A stretch of DNA of 64,000 bases from Pseudovibrio sp947494035 (GCA_947494035.1 CANLTN010000011.1:1-64000); one strand, 5' to 3'; counted from the first letter of the stretch, positions 32,654 to 42,026 are shown. The notes: generated by a model from the letters alone, not told the origin. Numbers and translations are program-made.

Positions 32654-35449
32654 ATGAACGTTGTCATTGTGGAATCACCGGCGAAAGCCAAGACCATCAA
32701 CAAGTATCTAGGCAAGGACTACACAGTTCTGGCGTCCTACGGCCATGTACGCGATCTACCTCCAAAGGACGGCTCAGTACTACCCGACGACGACTTTGCC
32801 ATGTCTTGGTCGGTGGATTCCAAATCTCAAAAGCGCCTGTCGGATATCGCCAGCGCGGTGAAGGGGGCTGACCGCCTTATTCTCGCAACTGACCCCGACC
32901 GCGAAGGGGAAGCCATTTCCTGGCACGTCTTGGAAGTACTGAAAAAGAAACGCGTCCTGAAGGACATGAAGGTTGAGCGCGTGGTCTTCAACGCGATCAC
33001 CAAAAGCTCCATTCTCGAAGCGATGAAAAACCCGCGCGAACTGGATGTGCCGCTCGTTGATGCCTATCTGGCCCGCCGCGCCCTCGACTATCTCGTCGGT
33101 TTCACCCTCTCTCCTGTCCTATGGCGCAAGCTGCCGGGCGCCCGCTCCGCAGGCCGTGTGCAATCAGTTGCTCTGCGTCTTGTGTGTCAGCGCGAAAACG
33201 AGATCGAGACATTCCTCTCGCAGGAATACTGGTCCATTCTGGCAAACCTGAATACGCCGGAAAATGCACCGGTTCAGGCACGCATCACCAACTTTGACGG
33301 CCAGAAGATCACACGCCTCGACATTAAAAACGAGCAGCAAGCCACCACAATCAAGCAGATGCTTGAAGGTGCCAGCTTCTCTGTCAGCAATGTTGAGAGC
33401 AAGCCACAAAAGCGCAATCCGTATGCGCCATTCACCACCTCCACCCTTCAGCAGGAAGCTTCCCGCAAGCTCGGCTTTGCTGCAGCCCGCACCATGCAGG
33501 TGGCGCAAAAGCTCTATGAAGGTGCCAATATCGGCGGTGAAACAACCGGCTTGATCACCTATATGCGTACCGATGGTGTGCAGATCGCACCGGAAGCAAT
33601 TCAAAGCGCACGCAGTGTCATCGCCTCCCGCTACGGCGATGAATACGTTCCTGAAAAACCGCGCATGTATACGTCCAAGGCGAAAAACGCTCAGGAAGCG
33701 CACGAAGCGATCCGCCCGACAGAACTGTCCCGTCACCCACGTGACATGGCACAGTTCCTCGATGAAGACGGCGCACGCCTTTACGAGCTGATCTGGAAGC
33801 GCACCATCGCTTCCCAGATGGAATCTGCCGTTCTGGAACGCACCACTGTTGACATTGAAGCTGCAAACGGTGCCAAGAAGGCTGCCCTGCGCGCCTCCGG
33901 TTCCGTTGTCCGCTTCGACGGCTTCCTCACTCTTTATCAGGAAGGTAAGGATGATGAGGAAGACGAGGAAAGCAAACGCCTTCCACCTATGAAACAGGGC
34001 GACAGCCTTGGCCGCAAGGGCATTGAAGCCAACCAGCACTTCACTGAACCACCACCACGCTTCACCGAAGCTACACTGGTGAAGAAGATGGAAGAGCTGG
34101 GCATTGGCCGTCCGTCCACCTACGCTGCAACACTGCAAACCCTGCGGGACCGCGGCTACGTGGAGCTGGACAAGAAGCGCCTGATCCCACAAGACAAAGG
34201 CCGTCTGGTCATCGCCTTCCTGGAAGACTTCTTCAACCGCTATGTGGAGTATGACTTCACTGCAAGCCTTGAAGACCAGCTCGACAAAATTTCGGCTGGC
34301 GAGCTGGAGTGGAAAGCTGTCTTGCGTGACTTCTGGAACCCGTTCCATGAGATTTGTGACGAGGTCATCAAGCGCTCCAACACCGAAGTGCTGGACGCCC
34401 TGAACGAAACCCTCAAGGCACACGTCTTCCCGGACAAGGAAGACGGCTCCGACCCGCGCAAATGTCCAAAATGTGAAACCGGTCGCCTGTCCTTGAAAGT
34501 CTCCCGCTTCGGCGCGTTTGTTGGCTGCTCCAACTACAACAAAGACAAAAAAGACGGCAAGGAACCAAACGAAAATCCGCCGCACTGCGATTACACCCGT
34601 CAGCTCACCTCCGGTGGGGATTCTGATGGCGGCGCAGCTGGAGACGGACCACAGGTGCTGGGCATTGATCCGGAAACCGGTCTGGAAGTCTCCTTGCGCA
34701 CAGGCCGTTTTGGCCCATATGTACAGCTAGGCGAAGAAGCCAAGCCCAAACGCTCTTCCCTGCCACGCGGCTGGAGTGCAGCCGATCTGGATCTGGAAAA
34801 AGCGCTGGAGCTGCTTTCTTTGCCACGTGAAGTCGGCACCCACCCGGAAGACGGCAAAACAATCTCCGCAGGTCTGGGCCGGTTTGGACCGTTTGTGCTC
34901 CATGATGGCACCTACGCCAATTTGGACAGTCCGGAAGAAGTCTTCACCGTCGGCATCAACCGCGCTGTAACCCTGCTTGCCGAAAAACGCGCAAAGGGCG
35001 GTGGTCGCGGCGCTGCCGCAAAGCCACTCAAAGAGTTGGGCGACCACCCTGATGGCGGCGCAATCAACGTATACAGTGGCCGCTACGGCCCCTACGTAAA
35101 GTGGGAAAAGATCAACGCAACTCTGCCAAAAGATGTTGCGCCTGAAGCTGTCACGCTGGAACAGGCTACCGAGCTTGTAAACGCAAAGGCAGCGACAAAA
35201 GGCAAGAAGAAAGCACCTGCCAAAAAGGCAGCAGCAAAGAAAACAACCGCCAAGAAAGCAGCGCCCAAAGGGGCCCTGAAAGAACTTGGCGACCATCCGG
35301 ATGGCGGAGCGATGGAACTGCGCGACAGTGGCCGTCTCGGCGTTCGGATCAAATGGGGCAAGGAGTTTGTCTCCCTGCCAAAAGGAACAGACCCGGAGCA
35401 AGTAACCCGCGAACAGGCAATTGAGCTGATCAACGCGAAGAAGGGGTAA
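32654..35449 (+). CDS. topA: DNA topoisomerase I
   Basis: 931 residues, type IA topoisomerase that relaxes negative supercoils. The Toprim domain opens with VVIVESPAKAKTINKYLG and has ATDPDREGEAISWH (about 82-95). The active-site Tyr is in GLITYMRTDGV (about 300). TYAATLQTLRDRGY precedes the gate domains. A C-terminal zinc-ribbon has CPKCETGRLSLKVSRFGAFVGCSNY (about 600-625), and three topo_C repeats follow with LGDHPDGGAINVYSGRYGPYVKW-type units, linked by a Lys/Ala-rich spacer. AGGAA upstream of the ATG fixes the start. A protein of the TopAI family is encoded at 12610. Confidence 0.97.
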   Translation: MNVVIVESPAKAKTINKYLGKDYTVLASYGHVRDLPPKDGSVLPDDDFAMSWSVDSKSQKRLSDIASAVKGADRLILATDPDREGEAISWHVLEVLKKKRVLKDMKVERVVFNAITKSSILEAMKNPRELDVPLVDAYLARRALDYLVGFTLSPVLWRKLPGARSAGRVQSVALRLVCQRENEIETFLSQEYWSILANLNTPENAPVQARITNFDGQKITRLDIKNEQQATTIKQMLEGASFSVSNVESKPQKRNPYAPFTTSTLQQEASRKLGFAAARTMQVAQKLYEGANIGGETTGLITYMRTDGVQIAPEAIQSARSVIASRYGDEYVPEKPRMYTSKAKNAQEAHEAIRPTELSRHPRDMAQFLDEDGARLYELIWKRTIASQMESAVLERTTVDIEAANGAKKAALRASGSVVRFDGFLTLYQEGKDDEEDEESKRLPPMKQGDSLGRKGIEANQHFTEPPPRFTEATLVKKMEELGIGRPSTYAATLQTLRDRGYVELDKKRLIPQDKGRLVIAFLEDFFNRYVEYDFTASLEDQLDKISAGELEWKAVLRDFWNPFHEICDEVIKRSNTEVLDALNETLKAHVFPDKEDGSDPRKCPKCETGRLSLKVSRFGAFVGCSNYNKDKKDGKEPNENPPHCDYTRQLTSGGDSDGGAAGDGPQVLGIDPETGLEVSLRTGRFGPYVQLGEEAKPKRSSLPRGWSAADLDLEKALELLSLPREVGTHPEDGKTISAGLGRFGPFVLHDGTYANLDSPEEVFTVGINRAVTLLAEKRAKGGGRGAAAKPLKELGDHPDGGAINVYSGRYGPYVKWEKINATLPKDVAPEAVTLEQATELVNAKAATKGKKKAPAKKAAAKKTTAKKAAPKGALKELGDHPDGGAMELRDSGRLGVRIKWGKEFVSLPKGTDPEQVTREQAIELINAKKG

Positions 35450-35482
35450 GAGCCCCGTTACTCTCCGGATAACGAAACATAT

Positions 35483-35510
35483 GGGCTTCCGGTCACCGGA
35501 AGCCCCTTTT
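35483..35510 (+). terminator. Rho-independent terminator after topA
   Basis: GGGCTTCCGG (35483-35492) pairs with CCGGAAGCCC (35496-35505) across a 3-base loop, followed by CTTTT. It lies 34 bases past the topA stop and 33 before rnr. Confidence 0.8.
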
Positions 35511-35542
35511 CGCAGCAAACATGCTGCACTGGATGAGATAAA

Positions 35543-37858
35543 TTGAGCCGAAAAAAGGCCGCTGAAAAACGACACAAGGGACCGGCAGAAATGCCCTCCC
35601 GTGAAGACATTCTGAAGTTTATTGCCGACAATCCCGGCAAAGCTGGTAAACGCGAGATCGCCCGCCACTTTGGCATTGTCGGCGCAGCGCGCATCCCCCT
35701 AAAACGAATGCTGAGAGATCTGGCCGAAAGCGGTCACATCGAAAAGCGCAAGAAACGCATGCTGCGTCCGGGCGCTCTCCCACCTGTCTTTGTTGTTAAA
35801 GTCACAAGCAGAACCGCCGACGGTGAGCTTCTCGGCATCCCGATGGACTGGGATGAAGAGCATGGCGAGCCGCCGAACGTGCTTGTTTTGCCGCAAAAGA
35901 ACAGAAACAAGTTCAACCCTGTCCCCGGCATCGGCGACCGCGCCCTTGTGAAGCTGCTGGACGATCAGGAAGGCACTCCGGAAGCGAAGCACATTGTGCG
36001 CGCCATGAAGCGCCTGGAGAACCACGACACCGACATCCTCGGCATTCTGCGCATCAACAAAGCAACCAAAGCAGCAACGCTGGAACCAGTCGACCGCAAA
36101 CAACGCGCCGTCGATTTGGATCCGCGTGACCTGATGGATTCTGAAGATGGCGACCTTGTCAAAATCGAGGTCCACAAAGTCGGCAGATACGGCACCCCGC
36201 GTGGCCGCATCGTCAAACGCTTTGGCTCCACCACCTCGGAGATGGCTGTCTCCGAAATCGCATTGCACACGCAGGGTATTCGCAACGAATTCCCTGGCAC
36301 TGTCATTGCGGAATCGGAAAACATCAAACCCGCAGGTATCAAAGGCCGTGAAGACTGGCGCTCGATCCCGCTCATCACCATCGACCCGGCCACCGCAAAA
36401 GACCACGACGACGCAGTCTATGCCCAGCTGGACGACAATCCAGAGAACCATGGCGGCTGCATCGTCTACGTCGCTATTGCTGATGTAGCAGCCTATGTGA
36501 CGCCCGGCTCGCCGATGGATAAGGAAGCGCTGTTGCGCGGTAACTCGGTCTACTTCCCCGACCGCGTAATTCCAATGCTGCCCGAGCGCATCTCCAACAA
36601 CTTGTGCTCTTTGCGTGAAAACGAAGATCGCCCGTCTCTGGCAACACGGATGGTCTTCGACAAGAACGGCCGGAAGATTTCCCACACGTTCCACCGTGTG
36701 ATCATGCGCAGCGCCGCCAAGCTCTCCTACCAGCAGGCCCAAAAGGCCATTGATGGGGTCACAGACGACAAAACCGGCCCGCTTCTGGAACCGGTGCTGC
36801 AACCGCTGTGGGCAGCCTATGAAATCCTCAAGCGTGGCCGCGACAAGCGCCAACCGCTTGAACTGGATATTCCCGAGCGCCGTATTCTGCTGAACGAAGA
36901 CGGCACCGTTGACCAGATCGTCGTTCCTGAACGTCTGGATGCCCATAAACTCATCGAAGAGTGCATGATCCAGGCCAACGTGGCCGCTGCTGAAGAGTTG
37001 GAAAAACGCAATTCCGCTCTGCTCTACCGTGTGCACGACGCTTCAACGCCAGAGAAACTGGAGAACCTGCGCGACTTCCTCTCAACGCTGAACGTCAAGC
37101 TGCCCCACATCGGCGGCCTGCGCGCCTCCGTGTTCAACAACATCCTCGACAAGTTCAAGGACACCGCCAGCTCAACCATGGTCTCCGAAGTGGTGCTGCG
37201 CTCACAAGCGCAGGCGGAGTATAACGCCGACAACATCGGGCACTTTGGCCTGAACCTGAAGCGTTATGCACACTTCACCTCTCCTATTCGCCGTTACGCA
37301 GATTTGATCGTCCACCGCGCGCTCATTCGCGCCATCGGCCTTGGCGATGACGGCCTGCCCTACGGGATTGAAGAGAAGCTGCCAGCCATTGCAGCGGAGA
37401 TTTCTGCCTCAGAACGGCGCGCGATGCTGGCCGAACGCGAGACAATCGACCGCCTTATTGCCTTGTATTTGTGCGAGCGTATTGGTGCCGAATTCTCTGG
37501 CCGGATAGCCGGAGTGACCAAATCCGGCATGTTCGTCAAACTGCTACAAAATGGCGCAGACGGGTTCATTCCTGCATCTACCATTGGTATGGATTACTAC
37601 GAGTATGTAGAATCAGCTCATGCCCTCGTGGGCAGAGCGACTGGTGAAACTTACCAACTTGGCGATGCAGTGCAGGTAAAACTGGTAGAAGCCGCCCCGT
37701 TTGCGGGCTCTTTACGGTTTGAAATGCTCTCAAACGGCAAATCCAAAGGCGAAGCAGCAGGACGGGTTGCAAAGCACAAGGGTTGGCAAGAAAGAAACAA
37801 AAGCAAGCCAAAAGGGTTACGCCGGTCAAAAAACGGAAATAAGCGGAAGAGCGCGTAA
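35543..37858 (+). CDS. rnr: Ribonuclease R
   Basis: 771 residues, RNase II family 3'-5' exoribonuclease. An N-terminal helix-turn-helix region (about 17-65, DILKFIADNPGKAGKREIARHFGI) precedes cold-shock/OB domains, then the catalytic RNB domain with SIPLITIDPATAKDHDDAVYAQ (about 272-293, four Asp) and NSVYFPDRVIPMLPERISNNLCSLRENEDR. A C-terminal S1 domain (about 650-735: FSGRIAGVTKSGMFVKLLQNGADGFI) and a Lys/Arg-rich tail follow. A TTG start with GGATGAGA upstream is the best choice; an ATG 16 codons in is possible. Confidence 0.95.
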   Translation: MSRKKAAEKRHKGPAEMPSREDILKFIADNPGKAGKREIARHFGIVGAARIPLKRMLRDLAESGHIEKRKKRMLRPGALPPVFVVKVTSRTADGELLGIPMDWDEEHGEPPNVLVLPQKNRNKFNPVPGIGDRALVKLLDDQEGTPEAKHIVRAMKRLENHDTDILGILRINKATKAATLEPVDRKQRAVDLDPRDLMDSEDGDLVKIEVHKVGRYGTPRGRIVKRFGSTTSEMAVSEIALHTQGIRNEFPGTVIAESENIKPAGIKGREDWRSIPLITIDPATAKDHDDAVYAQLDDNPENHGGCIVYVAIADVAAYVTPGSPMDKEALLRGNSVYFPDRVIPMLPERISNNLCSLRENEDRPSLATRMVFDKNGRKISHTFHRVIMRSAAKLSYQQAQKAIDGVTDDKTGPLLEPVLQPLWAAYEILKRGRDKRQPLELDIPERRILLNEDGTVDQIVVPERLDAHKLIEECMIQANVAAAEELEKRNSALLYRVHDASTPEKLENLRDFLSTLNVKLPHIGGLRASVFNNILDKFKDTASSTMVSEVVLRSQAQAEYNADNIGHFGLNLKRYAHFTSPIRRYADLIVHRALIRAIGLGDDGLPYGIEEKLPAIAAEISASERRAMLAERETIDRLIALYLCERIGAEFSGRIAGVTKSGMFVKLLQNGADGFIPASTIGMDYYEYVESAHALVGRATGETYQLGDAVQVKLVEAAPFAGSLRFEMLSNGKSKGEAAGRVAKHKGWQERNKSKPKGLRRSKNGNKRKSA

Positions 37859-37905
37859 TTCACGCGCATTCCCCTGCATTTACTGGACGGATAAGGCAGG
37901 TCTAA

Positions 37906-38322
37906 ATGAATACCCATCAAGATCGAAATACCGGAGAAGCAGTGCTGCGCGGTATGCGTTGTAAATGCCCTTCCTGTGGCACTGGCGCTGTCTTTAACGG
38001 TTACCTGAGCGTGAATCAGTCCTGTGACACCTGCGGTGAGGAACTTCATCACCACCGCGCGGATGATGCACCGCCGTATTTCACAATCTTTATCGTTGGC
38101 CACGTCGTTGTTCTGCTGGCCTTATGGGTAGAGATGGCCTACGTGCCGCCAATGTGGCTCCACATGGCCGTCTGGCTGCCTTTGACCCTCATCATGTCTC
38201 TGGCTCTCCTGCGCCCCATCAAGGGCGCCATGATTGGTTTGCAATGGGCACTACGTATGGATGGCTTTGCAACAGCTGGCAAAGCGCCTAGTTTTGCCAC
38301 AACACGGGCCAATCAGAGGTAA
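37906..38322 (+). CDS. DUF983 membrane protein
   Basis: 138 residues. An N-terminal zinc-ribbon-like part has CKCPSCGTGAVFNGYL...CDTCGEELHHHRADDAPPYFTIFIVGH (two CxxC pairs, about 19-44), then two TMs (HVVVLLALWVEMAYV and MAVWLPLTLIMSLALLRPI). This is the full DUF983 pattern, a family often found near cytochrome-oxidase or RNA genes but of unknown function. It is 47 bp after rnr and ends 3 bases before the NUDIX ATG, so co-transcription is likely. Confidence 0.9.
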   Translation: MNTHQDRNTGEAVLRGMRCKCPSCGTGAVFNGYLSVNQSCDTCGEELHHHRADDAPPYFTIFIVGHVVVLLALWVEMAYVPPMWLHMAVWLPLTLIMSLALLRPIKGAMIGLQWALRMDGFATAGKAPSFATTRANQR

Positions 38323-38325
38323 TGA

Positions 38326-39087
38326 ATGTCCACAGACGACCTGACGAAAGAAGTCAAAGTTGAGCGAACGGAAGAAAACAACAACCCGAACGCTCAACCC
38401 TTGAGGCCCAAAGACGCCTCCACATTGCTTATTCTGGACCGCAGGGAAGATGGCTCCCTGTACCTGCTCATGGGCAAGCGTCATATGGCGCACAAGTTCA
38501 TGCCGGGTAAGTTTGTCTTCCCCGGTGGCCGCGTAGATTCCGAAGACAGCCGCGTAAAATACACCCGCGACTATCACCCGGACGTGCTCACCAAGCTCAA
38601 CTACGACAAAAAGCAGATTAAAACCGAAAGCCGCCTGCGCGCACTGGCTATCGCCGCCATTCGCGAAACCTACGAGGAAGCAGGCCTGTTCATCGGCACC
38701 AAAACCGAAGGCAACAACGAGCCTGTTGGTCCCGGTTTTGAAGCGTTTGACGAACTCGGTATTCAGCCGGATCTGGAACCACTGCGTTTTGTTGCCCGCG
38801 CAATCACCCCTCCGGGTAGAACACGCCGCTTTGACGCGCGTTTCTTCGCCGTGTGGGCAGACCAGATTGCGCATACGCTGGAAACCGGCATCGGCCCTAC
38901 AGAAGAGCTGGAAGAACTCCAGTGGCTGCCAATCGAGCAGTGCAAAGAGCTCGACCTGCCCCGCATCACGCTAGCTGTGCTGACCGACCTTGAAAATCGT
39001 CTGAGCCAGGACCCGGAGCTTTCTCCGGACGGACCAGTGCCATACTACTACTGGAAGAACGATGGCTTCGCGCGCGAAGAAATCTAA
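38326..39087 (+). CDS. NUDIX hydrolase
   Basis: 253 residues. The NUDIX box is split by an insertion typical of this subgroup: FVFPGGRVDSEDSRVKY (about 64-80) and, about 37 residues later, AIAAIRETYEEAGLFIG (about 107-123), giving GxxxE-like and REtxEEaG elements. The RPKDASTLLILDRREDGSLYLLMGKRH start is the usual strand region. It hydrolyses a nucleoside diphosphate-linked compound, substrate unknown. Adjacent to DUF983 and rnr, a conserved grouping in alphaproteobacteria. Confidence 0.88.
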   Translation: MSTDDLTKEVKVERTEENNNPNAQPLRPKDASTLLILDRREDGSLYLLMGKRHMAHKFMPGKFVFPGGRVDSEDSRVKYTRDYHPDVLTKLNYDKKQIKTESRLRALAIAAIRETYEEAGLFIGTKTEGNNEPVGPGFEAFDELGIQPDLEPLRFVARAITPPGRTRRFDARFFAVWADQIAHTLETGIGPTEELEELQWLPIEQCKELDLPRITLAVLTDLENRLSQDPELSPDGPVPYYYWKNDGFAREEI

Positions 39088-39099
39088 TTGCAACCACAC

Positions 39100-39145
39100 A
39101 AGGCGCAACAATCACCTCACTCTGTGAGGCCATATGTTGCGCCTT
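39100..39145 (+). terminator. Long hairpin after the NUDIX gene
   Basis: The outer arms AAGGCGCAACA (39100-39110) and TGTTGCGCCTT (39135-39145) are perfect 11-bp inverted repeats. An inner CCTCAC/GTGAGG pair extends it. It begins 13 bases after the NUDIX stop; the U-tract is weak. Confidence 0.6.
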
Positions 39146-39210
39146 GACCGTTTCCTGATAGAAGCAATAAAAAACCCAGCTCAACACGAGCTTGAAACGC
39201 AGTAATATAA

Positions 39211-40380
39211 ATGCTTCAGCTATCGGGTTCCCTCACCGCCACGCAAATTCGCGGTATCATTGCCGCCATCGCAGCGATCACTGCGGTCGGTCTGTCACTC
39301 TCCGCAAGCCTTCCTCTGCTGGCGCTCACGCTTGAGTATCGCGGTGTTGGTGACACCTGGATCGGCATCAACACCGCCTTTGCTGGCGTTGCCTCCATTG
39401 TTGCCACGCCTGTTGGCCCCTACCTCGCACGCCGACTGGGCACACCGCAGGCGCTCCTGATCAGTCTGTTGGTTGCAGGCGTCACCCTGCCCTTTTTCTT
39501 TCTGCTGGAAAACTTCTGGGCCTGGTTCCCGCTGCGCCTGCTGTTTCACGGCGCAACAACCTCGGCCTTCATCATTTCCGAGTTCTGGATCAACGCACTG
39601 GCACCCTCAAAGCACAGAGGCTTCCTCATGGGCGTATACGCCACCGTGCTTGCACTGGGTTTGACCTCCGGGCCTCTGCTGCTTGCCGTTGGCGGTACAA
39701 CAGGCGCGCTGCCCTTCCTTCTGGCAGGCGCAGGTATCATCATTGCAGCCCTGCCTGTGCTCATTGGCTTCAATGCCGCCCCCAGAATCAAAAGCAAAGC
39801 GACTTCAAAGCTCTATACCTTTTTGTGGATAGCTCCGGCGGCAACAATGGCAGGCTTCACCTTTGGAGTAGTGGAACAGTCATCCATCTCGCTGCTTCCT
39901 CTGTTCGGGCTCAAAATCGGTCTGACTCCACAAGCAGCCACTCTGCTCGTCTCTGCCATGGCGGCAGGCAGCATGGTGCTACAAATACCTCTCGGAATGC
40001 TGTCAGACCGCATGAATCGCCGTCACATGCTCATCTATTGCGGCGCGTTTGGTGTCCTTGGCTCCATGCTTATGATCCCGCTTTCAGATAGTTTTTATGG
40101 GCTTTGCGCCCTGCTGTTTGTCTGGGGCGGCGTGGTCGCCGGGCTCTATACCATTGGCCTCACCCACCTTGGTGCACGCTTTGGTGGCGCCAATCTGGCA
40201 TCCGCCAATGCAGCCTTCGTCCTGATGTATTCCCTTGGACAATTGGTTGGCCCCGCCTCCACCGGTCTTGCCCTATCCACGTGGGGGGCTGCGGGCCTTC
40301 CTCTGCTCTTTGCAGGTTTCCTTGGCGCTTATGTAATTATATGCCTGATAAGGGGGACAAGACTGGGCTCAGCCCCCTAA
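39211..40380 (+). CDS. MFS transporter, YcaD-like
   Basis: 389 residues with 12 predicted TMs, normal size. The N-terminal half has LSASLPLLALTLEYRGVGDTWIGINTAFAGVASIVATPVGPYLARRLG (loop 2-3 motif), FWINALAPSKHRGFLMGVYATVLALGLTSGPLLL; the C-terminal half has LQIPLGMLSDRMNRRHMLIYCG, another loop motif with DRxxRR. These fit the YcaD/YfkF-type MFS subgroup found next to rpmG in related genomes. Substrate unknown. No binding site is obvious just before the ATG. Confidence 0.85.
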   Translation: MLQLSGSLTATQIRGIIAAIAAITAVGLSLSASLPLLALTLEYRGVGDTWIGINTAFAGVASIVATPVGPYLARRLGTPQALLISLLVAGVTLPFFFLLENFWAWFPLRLLFHGATTSAFIISEFWINALAPSKHRGFLMGVYATVLALGLTSGPLLLAVGGTTGALPFLLAGAGIIIAALPVLIGFNAAPRIKSKATSKLYTFLWIAPAATMAGFTFGVVEQSSISLLPLFGLKIGLTPQAATLLVSAMAAGSMVLQIPLGMLSDRMNRRHMLIYCGAFGVLGSMLMIPLSDSFYGLCALLFVWGGVVAGLYTIGLTHLGARFGGANLASANAAFVLMYSLGQLVGPASTGLALSTWGAAGLPLLFAGFLGAYVIICLIRGTRLGSAP

Positions 40381-40541
40381 TGCATCTTGACTTTAGCCCC
40401 GTGATTAGTAATGTGCGCCCTGAATTCCCAAAGTTTCACCGGAAGCGCACCCTGCCCGATGCGAAGGTGTGAGGGTGCCACCGGGACAAACAAAACAACC
40501 GGCTACTTCAAAAAAGCCGAAAACAGACAGGATCCTTAGCG

Positions 40542-40709
40542 ATGGCCAAGGCGACCACCATTAAGATCAAGCTGCAGTCTACTGCGGACACCGGCTTCTT
40601 CTACGTAACCAAAAAGAACTCCCGTACCATGACCGAAAAAATGGTGAAGCGTAAATACGACCCAGTCGTAAAGAAGCACGTTGAGTTCAAAGAAACCAAG
40701 ATCAAGTAA
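40542..40709 (+). CDS. rpmG: 50S ribosomal protein L33
   Basis: 55 residues: starts MAKATTIKIKLQSTADTG, then FFYVTKKNSRTMTEKMVKRKYDPVVKKHVEFKETKIK. It is a complete L33 of the Cys-free (C-) type, lacking the zinc-binding CxxC pairs of the C+ form. ACAGGATC upstream provides the binding site. A component of the large ribosomal subunit near the E site. Followed by a strong terminator. Confidence 0.97.
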   Translation: MAKATTIKIKLQSTADTGFFYVTKKNSRTMTEKMVKRKYDPVVKKHVEFKETKIK

Positions 40710-40732
40710 GTCTTGGCTTTAGCTGAATTTTC

Positions 40733-40766
40733 AAAAAAGGCGTTTGCATTTGCAGGCGCCTTTTTT
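40733..40766. terminator. Rho-independent terminator after rpmG
   Basis: AAAAAAGGCG (40733-40742) pairs with CGCCTTTTTT (40757-40766) around the GTTTGCATTTGCAGG-type loop. Long T-run on the plus strand and a matching A-run suggest bidirectional action. Confidence 0.88.
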
Positions 40767-40767
40767 G

Positions 40768-41120
40768 CATGCGCCAATCACTCAGCTCCTCGCCAGTGCG
40801 CACCTGACTGACCACTTAATTATGAGGGGTGGACAACATTTCCTCACACAAGAGGATCTGGACTTATTATAGTCCCATAAACGATCAATTCTGCTTCAAT
40901 ATCAATGAGGCGGGACCATTCCAAAACACGTTACCACACAAACACAGCTACCCCACACGAGATGACAAATCACACCACGTTTTCTCCTCTCCCATACTCT
41001 CCACCCCCAGGCACCAGTATAGACGTGCAGCATCCAGCGCTGGCAGACCTGCAGCACGCAGCGCAGACAGCAAGAGATACGCACGCGCAGGCTCGTGAAC
41101 AAAGCTCAACTTATATCTGG
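40768..41120. other. Non-coding, A+C-rich part of the pleD-position gap
   Basis: About 350 bases with strong A+C bias. Overlapping ORFs at 40829-41150 on both strands lack ribosome binding sites and domains. No GGDEF or receiver-domain remnant is visible in any frame. It precedes the structured element at 41128-41290. Confidence 0.5.
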
Positions 41121-41127
41121 AAGAATT

Positions 41128-41290
41128 GGTGGCCGGCGAGAACCGGATGACACGAGGAGGCCACTCAGAACCCGCTTACTCGCCGGCCAACCCCACGGAC
41201 CCAGGAGATGCGGCGGACCTGAGCGCTCCGTAGGGAAACTATGAAGCAGTATTGCCGGGACTTATTCAATCAACCGAGGGCCAATACTGC
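41128..41290. ncRNA. Candidate structured RNA: three consecutive stem-loops
   Basis: Three inverted repeats follow each other. (1) GGCCGGCGAG (41131-41140) with CTCGCCGGCC (41179-41188), extendable to about 13 bp with one bulge. (2) ACGGA (41195-41199) with TCCGT (41227-41231), enclosing AGG/CCT. (3) GCAGTATTG (41246-41254) with CAATACTGC (41282-41290). The segment is G+C-richer than its surroundings and has no ORF. I do not recognise it as 6S, SRP, RNase P or tmRNA. Strand unknown. It could equally be protein-binding DNA. Confidence 0.45.
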
Positions 41291-41654
41291 GATTTCGTAG
41301 TCATTTGTTTCATGCAGCAGATGATTTCGCACATCACCATCGCAACATTTACGACTTTAGTAAAGCTTTAAGGTAATTGCGCTCCTGAAAATGGAGGGGA
41401 TTCTTGACCTATACACAACAAAAGAAAAGAAACCGCTCTTTTGCAAGAGGCAAACGCGCAGAAAGCCCACAATCCCCGCAAGACTCACACGCTGATTTAA
41501 TCTAAGCGCAAAGACCTACGACTTTTGATGTGAGTCTTTCAACCCATAAAAACTAGCTCTGCTCCGTACAATACTAAAGCAATGCTTCCCGATGTTTTAC
41601 GAAAACACAATTTTTAGCTAAGCACAATAAACCAACTAAAAAATCACCAGTACT
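41291..41654. other. Intergenic region downstream of divK
   Basis: About 360 bases between the stem-loop cluster and the divK stop. A/T-rich, without ORFs or a clear intrinsic terminator; a CTCTTTTGCAAGAG imperfect palindrome (about 41435-41448) is the only feature noticed. Confidence 0.4.
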
Positions 41655-42026
41655 TTATGTTTGCTGCAAGAATCCTGAAACTGTTTCCAGAAAATTCCTG
41701 ACCGAAATCGGCTTGGAAATATACGCTTCACACCCGCCCTGACGGATGCGCTCTTCATCCCCCTTCATGGCAAAGGCGGTCACCGCAATCACAGGAATAA
41801 CCTTCAGATCATCATCCTCTTTGATCCACTTGGTCACTTCAAGCCCTGAAACTTCAGGCAGCTGGATATCCATCAGGATCAAATCCGGTTTATGCGCACG
41901 CGCAAGCTCAAGCGCTTCCATCCCGTTTCGGGACTGCAAGGTCGCATAGCCGTGGGCTTCAAGAAGATCGTTAAACAGCTTCATGTTGAGTTCGTTGTCT
42001 TCAACAATCAGCACGGTCTTTTGCAT
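41655..42026 (-). CDS. divK: Single-domain response regulator DivK
   Basis: 123 residues, a stand-alone receiver domain. Acidic pocket IVEDNE (about 7-12), phospho-acceptor Asp in DLILMDIQLPEVSG (about 53), Thr in VIAVTAFAMKGDEERI (about 83-85) and Lys in AYISKPISV (about 105). The EDNELNMKLFNDLLEAHGY start and the high identity to alphaproteobacterial DivK support the name. DivK controls the DivJ/PleC-CtrA cell-cycle circuit. No output domain. In many relatives pleD follows; here it is missing. Confidence 0.92.
   Translation of the reverse strand: MQKTVLIVEDNELNMKLFNDLLEAHGYATLQSRNGMEALELARAHKPDLILMDIQLPEVSGLEVTKWIKEDDDLKVIPVIAVTAFAMKGDEERIRQGGCEAYISKPISVRNFLETVSGFLQQT

Noticed and set aside
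33164..34585. 473-aa ORF antisense to topA
   Set aside because: It is a codon-bias shadow of a long, well-supported gene; the sequence has no coherent domain.
35699..37036. 445-aa ORF antisense to rnr
   Set aside because: Shadow of rnr with no recognisable motif.
40829..41150. ORFs in the divK/rpmG gap as a pleD remnant
   Set aside because: No receiver or GGDEF motif in any frame; the frames overlap each other.
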